NCBI GenBank assembly: GCA_004556055.1
Contig: SFIW01000006.1
Coordinates: 1-64,000, forward strand
Direction of reading: 5' to 3'
DNA: 64,000 nt
From: Planctomycetaceae bacterium
Lineage (GTDB): Bacteria; Planctomycetota; Planctomycetia; Pirellulales; Thermoguttaceae
A program made the position numbers and the translations under genes. The stretch's first letter is position 1. The number at the start of each line of letters is the position of its first letter. This document shows positions 34,108-41,845 of this stretch, piece after piece. The notes under the pieces were generated by a model. The model had not been told where the DNA came from. It did no database searches and was given only the letters and a program-made list of their open reading frames with translations.

Positions 34108-35784
34108 ATGACAACGACAAATCTTTCTCCTGAAGTTTTAGCGCTCAAAGCGCAATTTGAAAGCGAATTCGACTTTATCCGCGGCTTTGAACGCAACGCG
34201 CGTCACTTCGCGAACAAGGTCGCCGTTAGCGATCCAACTCAGAATATTTCGCTGACGTACGCCCAGCTCAACGCGACCGCCAATAAATTGGCGAACGCCT
34301 TGGCAAACGCCGGGCTCAAGAAGGGCGAAACTTTCGGAGTCGCGCTCTTCAACACGATTGAATTTGTCGTCGCCTATTTAGCTTCTGAAAAGCTCGGCGC
34401 TATCTTCTGCCCGATCAACTATAACTACTCGCCGAACGAAGTCCTCTACTTCTTCGGCGATAGCAAACCTCAGATCCTCGTCTACGACTTCGAGCTCGAA
34501 GAGCTCATGAAGAATTCTTTCCAACGCGCAAAGGAAGAAGGGGTCGAGGTTCCTTCCCTCAAGATTCGCGTCGGCTCTCCCGCGACAGTTCTCGTCGAGG
34601 AAGCCGTCGATTACGAAGAGTTCTTCAAAGACGCCTCCGACTCCAATCCTCCCACGCCGGAAAACGTCTCCATCTTCGACGAAATCGTACGTCTCTACAC
34701 TTCCGGAACGACGGGACGCGCCAAAGGCGTTCCCCTCTCTCGCATGAACGAAGTCTTCTCCGTTCACGAAGTCGCCATGCGCTATCCGATCTTCGCGACC
34801 GACGTCACGATCAACACCACCCCGTGGTTCCATCGCGGCGGTTTCCATGGCGGTTTGACCCCAACTCTTTATCTTGGCGGCGAAGTCGTCGTTTTAAAAC
34901 GCTTTAATCCGACGGTCTGCCTGAAGAATATCCAAAAGCGCGGCGTCACAATCCTTCTCGGCGTTCCTTCCGCCGCGATCATGGTCGCGCGCAAACAAGA
35001 AAAAGTTCTCGCGAACATCAAATCCGTTCGTCTTCTCGTCATGATGGGAAGCGACCTTGAAAAGGCGACCTGCACCTATCTGCAAAGCGTCTTCACCGGC
35101 GTCAAATTCATCAACAGCTACGGGACGACGGAAGGCTTCTTGAGCACGTTCCTTGATTCGAGCGCGCTTCCGGAAAAAGCGGGCACAGCGGGTCGCGCGG
35201 CGTACGACGACAACGTCGTCCTCGTCGAACCGATCGAAGACGGCTGGGGCGATCCCACGAAGCTCGTGCCGAAAGACAAAAAAACGCTCGGCGAAGTCAT
35301 CGTCCGCTGCTCCACCAAGGGCCCCCACGCGTACTACAACAAGCCCGAAGAATCCGCAAAGAAATTCCACAACGGTTATCTCTATACCGGCGACTTGGCG
35401 ATCTGGGACGAAGAAGAGTATATCTCGATCGTCGGGCGAAAGGACGACATGATGATCTCAGCGGGGGAAAATATCTACCCGCAACCGATTGAAGAGGCGA
35501 TCTGCAAAAACGCGAAAGTCAGCGACTGCATCGTCGTTCCCGTCTCGGAGATGGCGCGCGGCCAAGCGCTCGTCGCCTATATCGTTCCCAAAGATCCGTC
35601 CTTAACCGTTCGCGAGCTTCTACAATTCTGCGCCGAGAGTCCGAGCCTTTCGGGCTTCACCACGCCGCGCTATTATCGCTTCGTGGAAGAGCTTCCCTAC
35701 ACGCCTACGGGCAAGAAACAACGTTATGTCCTGAAGGGCCAAGCGCCGAACGATTTGAAAGACGGTCTTTTGGCGCGCAACTAA
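34108..35784 (+). CDS. AMP-forming acyl-CoA/acyl-ACP ligase
   Basis: 558 residues. ANL-family motifs: RLYTSGTTGRAKGVPLS (P-loop, about 196-212), INSYGTTEGFLST, GYLYTGDLAIWDEEEYISIVGRKDD (hinge), and the C-terminal PTGKKQRYVLK with the catalytic Lys. The order of adenylation and C-terminal domain fits fatty-acid or aryl-CoA ligases. Because it follows ACP, KAS and dehydratase genes, it may load an acyl group onto the cluster's ACP or release the product as a CoA ester; both are inferences. The substrate is unknown. Confidence 0.88.
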   Translation: MTTTNLSPEVLALKAQFESEFDFIRGFERNARHFANKVAVSDPTQNISLTYAQLNATANKLANALANAGLKKGETFGVALFNTIEFVVAYLASEKLGAIFCPINYNYSPNEVLYFFGDSKPQILVYDFELEELMKNSFQRAKEEGVEVPSLKIRVGSPATVLVEEAVDYEEFFKDASDSNPPTPENVSIFDEIVRLYTSGTTGRAKGVPLSRMNEVFSVHEVAMRYPIFATDVTINTTPWFHRGGFHGGLTPTLYLGGEVVVLKRFNPTVCLKNIQKRGVTILLGVPSAAIMVARKQEKVLANIKSVRLLVMMGSDLEKATCTYLQSVFTGVKFINSYGTTEGFLSTFLDSSALPEKAGTAGRAAYDDNVVLVEPIEDGWGDPTKLVPKDKKTLGEVIVRCSTKGPHAYYNKPEESAKKFHNGYLYTGDLAIWDEEEYISIVGRKDDMMISAGENIYPQPIEEAICKNAKVSDCIVVPVSEMARGQALVAYIVPKDPSLTVRELLQFCAESPSLSGFTTPRYYRFVEELPYTPTGKKQRYVLKGQAPNDLKDGLLARN

Positions 35785-35803
35785 TGAGACGTCGTCTTCA
35801 TGG

Positions 35804-35843
35804 GGACGCGATCGGCTTCTAGTCGGTCGCGTCCTTTTCTTTT
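35804..35843 (+). terminator. Terminator after the ligase gene
   Basis: GGACGCGA and TCGCGTCC pair across a 15-base loop, followed by TTTTCTTTT. Confidence 0.8.
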
Positions 35844-35912
35844 GGAGAAGTGGCAAAATACGTGCGTCGCGGGTACAATGAAAGAAAATATCTAATGTCA
35901 GAAAGGTCAACA

Positions 35913-37949
35913 ATGAGACGATTCTATAGTATTTTCGCGGCGTTCATAGCAATGGGAGCCCTCCTCGTCAATAATACGGCGTCGCGCGGCGCGGACGACG
36001 CTATGCGGTGGTCCCTCCAATCGGACGGTTCGATTCAATGGTCGGATTTCTCGGAAAAATCCATTCCGCACGCCGACCATATCGAAGCAAGCGGCGAACA
36101 AGTTTCGACCGTCTTGCGGTACGGCGTCGACGAGACGGGCGCCTTTACGCTGAGCCGTTCCGTCGTCTGGCCGATGCTTCGCACGATCCCCAACAACACG
36201 CACGCCAGCCTTATGCGTCGGTTCGACGTCAATCTCCTCTCCTACTTCACCGTCGACGGCGCACCCCTTTCGGGGGAAAAGGTCGAAAGAGTTTCCCTCA
36301 ACGGATTTCTAACGGTTCAGAGTCGCTATTCACTCGCCAATGGCGGCGCGCTCCAAGCGGAGCGAAAGCTCTTCCCCTCGACGAAAGGGCCTTTCATCAT
36401 CGAACGCCTTACTCTGACGAACGCGTCTGAAAGCGCGATCACCGTCGAAACGCCGCTATATCGCAACGTAACGCAAACCGACGCCGCGCAAGGAGTCAAC
36501 GGATCGTACTCCCTCGTTGAAGAGCTCTTTGGCGAGAAGAGCGCGGTTCTCCAAAAGGGAGAGAGCGCGCGTTATGATTTCGTCGTTCAAGGATATAGCG
36601 AAGGAAAAGGAGAGAATGAGCAGGCGATCGATTTTGACGCGGAAGAAGCTGCGCGCGCGGCGTTCGTCGAGACGATGTGGGACGAACTCGTCCTTGATAC
36701 GCCGGAAGAAACAATCGATCGAGCGTTCGCGTTCGCGAAGATTCGCGCCTGCGAAAGCGTCTACCGCACCGCGGGGGGCTTGATGCACGGGCCCGGCGGC
36801 GAATCGTATTACGCGGCGATCTGGGCGAACGATCAAGCGGAATACGCGAACCCCTTCTTTGCGTTTATGGAATATCCGACCGCACGAGAAAGCGCGTACA
36901 ACTCCTATCGTCATTTCGCGCGTTTTATGAACGACGAATACCGTCGGATTCCTTCGTCGATCATCGCCGAGGGAATCGACGTCTGGCAAGGCGCGGGGGA
37001 TCGCGGCGATCAAGCGATGATCGCGTACGGCGCGAGTCGTTATCTTCTCGCGCGAGCAGACCTCCAGGAAGCGCAGGATCTCTGGCCGCTCGTCGAATGG
37101 TGTTTGGAATACTGCAAACGCCGTCTTAACGCGGAAGGGGTCGTCGAGTCTGACAGCGACGAACTCGAAGGACGTTTCCCCGCGGGAGACGCCAACCTTT
37201 GCACGTCGTGCCTGTACTACGACGCGTTGACAAGCGCGCGTTATCTCGGAAAAGAGCTTGGAGTCTCCGCCGCGCAACTCGAAGAGTACGAACGTGAAGC
37301 CGCGACGCTTCGCGAAAATATCGAACGCTATTTCGGCGCGACCGTTCACGGTTATAAGACGTATCAATACTATAAGGGCTGCGACTTGCTTCGCTCGTGG
37401 ATCTGCGTTCCTTTCGTCGTGGGAATCGACGAGCGCGCGGATGAAACGATCAAAGCGCTCTTCTCCGACATCCTTTGGACGGAAAACGGTCTCCTAACGC
37501 AAGAAGGGAGCTCTACGTTCTGGGATCGCTCGACTCTGTACGCGTTGCGCGGGGTCTTCGCGGTCGGGGCGCAAGAAATCGCGCTTGACAAACTGCGCTA
37601 TTACTCGCGCGTCCGTTTATTAGGAGAACACGTCCCCTACCCGATCGAAGCGTGGCCAGAAGGGATTCAACGCCATCTCTCCGCAGAGAGCGCGTTGTAC
37701 TGTCGCGTCATAACGGAAGGACTCTTCGGCATACGTCCGACGGGCTTCCACAAATTTGAAACGACGCCGCGCCTTCCGAAAGAATGGCCCTCGATGGAAC
37801 TCAAAAACGTTCGCGCGTTTGGAAAGACCTTCGACCTTCTCGTCTCCCGCGCGGATGACGGCCAGCTACGCGTTGAAGCGCGTCTTGCCAACGGCGACGC
37901 GAAGGAGTACGCGATTCAGGAAGGAGAAACTCTCGAAATCGAACTCTAA
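35913..37949 (+). CDS. Exported six-hairpin glycosidase-like protein
   Basis: 678 residues from the ATG at 35913, with AAGG upstream; two earlier in-frame starts lack a site. A signal peptide (about 1-27) is followed by a beta-rich N-terminal domain (about 30-220) and an alpha/alpha-barrel (about 220-600) with the segment GGESYYAAIWANDQAEYANPF, then a C-terminal beta domain (about 600-678). The layout is that of six-hairpin glycosidases such as alpha-L-rhamnosidase-type and related enzymes, with Asp/Glu catalysis. The glycan is unknown. It is a monocistronic, secreted gene. Confidence 0.7.
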   Translation: MRRFYSIFAAFIAMGALLVNNTASRGADDAMRWSLQSDGSIQWSDFSEKSIPHADHIEASGEQVSTVLRYGVDETGAFTLSRSVVWPMLRTIPNNTHASLMRRFDVNLLSYFTVDGAPLSGEKVERVSLNGFLTVQSRYSLANGGALQAERKLFPSTKGPFIIERLTLTNASESAITVETPLYRNVTQTDAAQGVNGSYSLVEELFGEKSAVLQKGESARYDFVVQGYSEGKGENEQAIDFDAEEAARAAFVETMWDELVLDTPEETIDRAFAFAKIRACESVYRTAGGLMHGPGGESYYAAIWANDQAEYANPFFAFMEYPTARESAYNSYRHFARFMNDEYRRIPSSIIAEGIDVWQGAGDRGDQAMIAYGASRYLLARADLQEAQDLWPLVEWCLEYCKRRLNAEGVVESDSDELEGRFPAGDANLCTSCLYYDALTSARYLGKELGVSAAQLEEYEREAATLRENIERYFGATVHGYKTYQYYKGCDLLRSWICVPFVVGIDERADETIKALFSDILWTENGLLTQEGSSTFWDRSTLYALRGVFAVGAQEIALDKLRYYSRVRLLGEHVPYPIEAWPEGIQRHLSAESALYCRVITEGLFGIRPTGFHKFETTPRLPKEWPSMELKNVRAFGKTFDLLVSRADDGQLRVEARLANGDAKEYAIQEGETLEIEL

Positions 37950-38057
37950 CCAAAGGAGTAATGCTTCCTAACGCTCGATTGACGCCGCGCGTCTCAATCG
38001 ATACAATGTCTCTAACGCGTTTCCAGATAACGCTAGACTTTGCTAAAGGGAATTGAT

Positions 38058-38092
38058 CCGGAGAAAACGCGTCTCCGGGCCTTTTCCTTTCA
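38058..38092 (+). terminator. Possible terminator after the glycosidase-like gene
   Basis: CCGGAGA, loop AAACGCG-, TCTCCGG, then GCCTTTTCCTTT. The T-run is interrupted. Confidence 0.55.
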
Positions 38093-38177
38093 GTGAATAG
38101 AATTACAATCAAAATACTAAGAAACGAACTTCAAAAATAAATACAATATACCGTTATTAACAAGAGGAGTATCACCA

Positions 38178-38336
38178 ATGACGAAATACGTATGCGAACC
38201 ATGCGGTTATGTCTATGATCCAGAAGTCGGCGATCCTGAAAACGGAATCGCTCCCGGCACGGCTTTCGAAGATTTGCCCGAAGATTGGGTTTGCCCGGTT
38301 TGCGGCGCCGACAAGAGCGTCTTCACCGAAGCGTGA
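38178..38336 (+). CDS. Rubredoxin
   Basis: 52 residues. Two CxxC knuckles, CEPC (6-9) and CPVC (39-42), bind one iron; the YVYDPEVGDPENGIAPGT and FEDLPEDWVCP segments are hallmark rubredoxin sequence. It is a small cytoplasmic electron carrier, often serving oxygen- or peroxide-reducing systems in anaerobes. GAGGAG lies eight bases before the ATG. It has a terminator of its own. Confidence 0.97.
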   Translation: MTKYVCEPCGYVYDPEVGDPENGIAPGTAFEDLPEDWVCPVCGADKSVFTEA

Positions 38337-38400
38337 TCAATAGACGTATAGCTTGAAAGACCGCCGGAGTCTTCGCGAAAAACTCCGGCCTAAAATGAGA

Positions 38401-38434
38401 GGGAAGACGGACTCGTCGTCTTCCCTTTTTCTTT
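38401..38434 (+). terminator. Terminator after rubredoxin
   Basis: GGGAAGACG and CGTCTTCCC pair across a short loop, then TTTTTCTTTT. A second hairpin (GCCGGAGT / ACTCCGGC) lies just before at 38363-38389. Confidence 0.88.
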
Positions 38435-38472
38435 TCATGCGCGCCATATCTCTCTAGCGCCTTTATCGCAAC

Positions 38473-40908
38473 TCAAAAAACGCCGTTTCGCGTGTATCCG
38501 TAGGAGAAAGTCGAGTAGCGTCCGGTAGATTTCGTCGCGCAGGCGCGTTCGAGGAGCGCTCGCGTCTCCTGCGCGTTTTCGTCGGTAAAGCACAATCGAA
38601 CTTCGCCGATCCCCGAGCCCAAGATCCACGGAAGGGCGTCGAGAATATCTAGCGGTTCTTCAAGATAGACGGAACTACCCGTAGCGGAAGTCTCCGCGTC
38701 GCCTCCCTCCGGTTTCTCGCGCGCGGCGTTCTTGAGTACGATAAGGCGACGATCGTCGGCGTTCGTAATCAACTCGCGCGGCGCGTCGAAGAGCGTTTTT
38801 TGCGTGTACATAGCCAGGAGTCTTCCGTAGACGGGAAGTCCGAGGGTCACGCGTCGTTCCTCCTGATAATCGCCCAGATTTTCAAAGATCGCGTCGATCG
38901 CATGGTCGGATATCTCAGGGGAAAGGTAGATCGTCTTGACCTTTGTAAAACGCTCTGCCAGAAAACGAACGGCGCGCGCATTCGCCACGTTGAAGAACCA
39001 GTCGAGCGCGAATTCCTTCCCTTCCTCTTCGAGTCGCAGCGCTTCCGCCGTCGACCCGGCGATCGGCGAGAAGAGCGGACTTTCGTAGAAGCGCTTTCGC
39101 CCTTCGTATTGCACGGGGAGCGTCTCTTGATAAATCGTTTTGACGCCAAAGTCTTTGCACGCGTCGTATTGAGCGCGGGTACGAACGGAAACGGCGACAT
39201 AGGGTAGAATCGACTCGAGTTTCGACTCGGTATGAAGGCGGGGAGGCGCCAAATCGTCGGCGTTCTCCGCAACGTCGACCGGGTTTTTCTGGGGCGTAGC
39301 CGGAGTCTGAGGCGTCGGCGCGGTTCTGCGATAGGATTCGAGGACGCGTTCTTCGAGTTGGACGGCGGCCTCCTGACGCAACTGATTGAGGAGGGATTTC
39401 GGCACGAACGCGTTTTCGTCAAAATCACATTTTACCTGAGCGAGATAGAAAGGAGTCTCTCCGAATCGGTCGAACGCTTCGATAAGGGACTTGCGGTCGG
39501 CGCCTTTCTTTTGCGCGGGGGCGACGGGCTGCTGCGCGCGCGCTTGAACGTAGGCGCGCGCAGAACGAAGCGTAATCTCCAAAGGTCGTCCGACCTTGGC
39601 GACAAGTCGCGCGGAGACGGGCGTACGTCGCCGCGTCTGAACAAGCGCGTTTTCGATCTCTTTGTTAAGGCGATAGTTAAAGGTGCGATACAGATAGACG
39701 GCGCCCTCTGGTATCGGCTCGTGAAAACGAACGCGATCCCCCGGTTCGGCGGATTCGACGATTCGCGAACGACGCGGATTTGTCGGATCGACAAGGCTTA
39801 TTCCGCTGACGTTGAGTCCGCCGAGTTTTCGCGCCTCGTCGTCGAGAAAGACGACGCCGTCGCCATTGCGGAGGCTCTGAGTCAATCGCACGGCGTTCCC
39901 TTGCACGTTCCCCACCTCGACGCCGAAATTTGAGGAATAGTATTCGTTGACGATCGCGGGATCATGTTCGTGAAAATATCCGCGATCGTAGCCGCGATTA
40001 AAGAGGGCCGCGACGTCCAGACGTCTTTCTTCGTCGCTTTTGGGCGTTCCCGCGAGGGAGGACGCCTTCATCGAGAGACGTTGGTTTCTCTCCGCGACGG
40101 GGGTTTCCGCGATCGAATCGACGAGATCGCGGTAATATCGGACGATTTCGTAGACGTACGCAGGGGATTTCATTCTCCCTTCGATTTTCAGAGAATCGAC
40201 GCCGACGCGCGCCAACTCGGCGATTTCGTCGCGTCCTTGCAATTGATCGCGGAGGGATAGAAAATATCCGTATTTCGGATCGTGGGCGCGGTTCGCGGAA
40301 TCGAGTTGTTCCGCGCGATAGCATTGTCGACACGGCTGAGCGCACATGCCGCGATTTCCGCTGCGACCGCCGATAAAACTGGAAAGATAACATTTACCGG
40401 AAGCGCCCAGGCAGAGCGCTCCGGAAACGAAGACTTCCATTTCAATCTTTGTTTTCGCGCGAATAGCGGCGATTTCCTGAAGCGAGAGTTCTCGCGCTAA
40501 CACGATCCGTGAGAATCCGAGACTTTCGTACCAAAGCGCCTCTTCGACCGTCGCGGGGGACAATTGCGTGGATGCGCAGACGCGGAGCTCTGGGAAATTC
40601 TCGCGCAACCATGTCGCGACGCCCATATCCTGAACGATCGCTTCGTCAAGCCCGGTTTCATAGAGGCGCTTCATATCCTCGTATACGCCGTCCAGTTCGG
40701 CGTCGGACATGATCGTATTGAAGGTTAAGTGAACGGAGACGTCGCAACGGTGCGCCTCGTCGATAGCGCGGACGTATTCGTCGACGGAAAAATTTTTGGC
40801 GAAACGCCTGGCGCCGAAGCCGGCGATTCCCATATAGACTTCGTCCGCGCCCGCCTTGATAGCGGCGGCTAGTCGTTCCGCGTCACCCGCGGGCGCCATG
40901 ATTTTCAT
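38473..40908 (-). CDS. Peptidase U32 family protein (RlhA/YegQ-like)
   Basis: 811 residues. It begins MKIMAPAGDAERLAAAIKAGADEVYMG and carries the U32 core with GALCLGASGKCYLSSFIGGRSGNRGMCAQPCRQCYR, the conserved Cys cluster. A C-terminal collagenase-like (DUF3656-type) extension follows (about 420-810). Members include E. coli RlhA (YdcP), which takes part in C2501 hydroxylation of 23S rRNA, and TrhP (YegQ), involved in tRNA modification. The length fits the RlhA group. AAGGA precedes the ATG. The exact RNA or protein substrate is not shown by the sequence. Confidence 0.85.
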   Translation of the reverse strand: MKIMAPAGDAERLAAAIKAGADEVYMGIAGFGARRFAKNFSVDEYVRAIDEAHRCDVSVHLTFNTIMSDAELDGVYEDMKRLYETGLDEAIVQDMGVATWLRENFPELRVCASTQLSPATVEEALWYESLGFSRIVLARELSLQEIAAIRAKTKIEMEVFVSGALCLGASGKCYLSSFIGGRSGNRGMCAQPCRQCYRAEQLDSANRAHDPKYGYFLSLRDQLQGRDEIAELARVGVDSLKIEGRMKSPAYVYEIVRYYRDLVDSIAETPVAERNQRLSMKASSLAGTPKSDEERRLDVAALFNRGYDRGYFHEHDPAIVNEYYSSNFGVEVGNVQGNAVRLTQSLRNGDGVVFLDDEARKLGGLNVSGISLVDPTNPRRSRIVESAEPGDRVRFHEPIPEGAVYLYRTFNYRLNKEIENALVQTRRRTPVSARLVAKVGRPLEITLRSARAYVQARAQQPVAPAQKKGADRKSLIEAFDRFGETPFYLAQVKCDFDENAFVPKSLLNQLRQEAAVQLEERVLESYRRTAPTPQTPATPQKNPVDVAENADDLAPPRLHTESKLESILPYVAVSVRTRAQYDACKDFGVKTIYQETLPVQYEGRKRFYESPLFSPIAGSTAEALRLEEEGKEFALDWFFNVANARAVRFLAERFTKVKTIYLSPEISDHAIDAIFENLGDYQEERRVTLGLPVYGRLLAMYTQKTLFDAPRELITNADDRRLIVLKNAAREKPEGGDAETSATGSSVYLEEPLDILDALPWILGSGIGEVRLCFTDENAQETRALLERACATKSTGRYSTFSYGYTRNGVF

Positions 40909-40959
40909 GTCGTCAAATCCTTGAAGAAAATAGCTTAGAATGAGCGGAGAAAGCGCGCG

Positions 40960-41778
40960 TTACGCGTCGCGCTCAACGTCGAACCCGAGTTCACAAGCGG
41001 TTTGTAGATCGCGTCTTGCAATGCGTTCCGAACCTAATTCGCGGTGAACAAGGGAACGGTAATAATACGCGTCGGGAGATTCAGGATCGAGTTCGACGGC
41101 GCGGTCAAAATCTTGCAACGCGCGTCGTAACAGTCCTCTTTCGTAGAGAGCTTCTCCGCGCGCGACGTAACAATGGACAAAATTCGGATCGAGCTTTATC
41201 GCCTTCGAATAATCGTCGATCGCCTCGTCGTACCGAAGGGCGTTCGCCAGGAGTACGCCGCGATCGTAATATGCGGAGACGAATTCGGGAGCGATTTTGA
41301 GACACGCGCCAAAATCGCTCAGAGCCGCGTCGACTTCGCCGAGCATATCGCGAGCGATCGCGCGACCATAGTAAGAGAGATAGGCGCGTTTATTGAGTTC
41401 GATCGCGCGATTGTAATCGTCGACGGCTTCGCGGAATTTTTCGAGGAGACGATAAGCGTGCCCTCGAAGTTCGTAAGCTTCCCCGAGATTTTTGTCGAGC
41501 TTAATCGCGGCTTGCGCTTCCTCCAAAGCCAAATCATAACGTTCGTAAGAGAGCCAGACCTGGCCGACGCCGATTCGAGGTTTCGTGGAGTTTGGATCGA
41601 GCTTTGCGGCGCGTTTATAGGCGTCAAACGCTTCGTCAAAATCTCCTTCGGCGAGCGCTTCGGCGCCGGACGCGCAGAAGGTCTCCGCGAGTTCGCGCCT
41701 ATTCTGGGCGCCGTCGAGGGAGAGCGCGTCGTTTCGGCGTTCGCTCTTCGAGTCGCCGTTCGCTTTGTGTTTCGTCAT
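40960..41778 (-). CDS. TPR-repeat protein
   Basis: 272 residues from the ATG at 41778, with GGAAAG five bases upstream; an earlier in-frame start overlaps gyrB's 3' end and lacks a site. A short charged N-terminus is followed by about six TPR units with the classic pattern (AYYDRGVLLANALRYDEAIDDYSKAIKLDPN and similar). No signal peptide is seen, so it is probably cytoplasmic. It starts 67 bases after the gyrB stop. It acts as a protein-binding scaffold; the partner is unknown. Confidence 0.85.
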   Translation of the reverse strand: MTKHKANGDSKSERRNDALSLDGAQNRRELAETFCASGAEALAEGDFDEAFDAYKRAAKLDPNSTKPRIGVGQVWLSYERYDLALEEAQAAIKLDKNLGEAYELRGHAYRLLEKFREAVDDYNRAIELNKRAYLSYYGRAIARDMLGEVDAALSDFGACLKIAPEFVSAYYDRGVLLANALRYDEAIDDYSKAIKLDPNFVHCYVARGEALYERGLLRRALQDFDRAVELDPESPDAYYYRSLVHRELGSERIARRDLQTACELGFDVERDA

Positions 41779-41845
41779 AATAACTTTCCATTCGCCGCGC
41801 GAAACGGTCGTCAGAAAAAAATGCGTGATAGCAAACCGCGCTACG

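Noticed and set aside
36456..37367. 303-codon open frame antisense to the glycosidase-like gene
   Set aside because: The opposite strand encodes a signal peptide and a coherent enzyme; the antisense frame has no motif.
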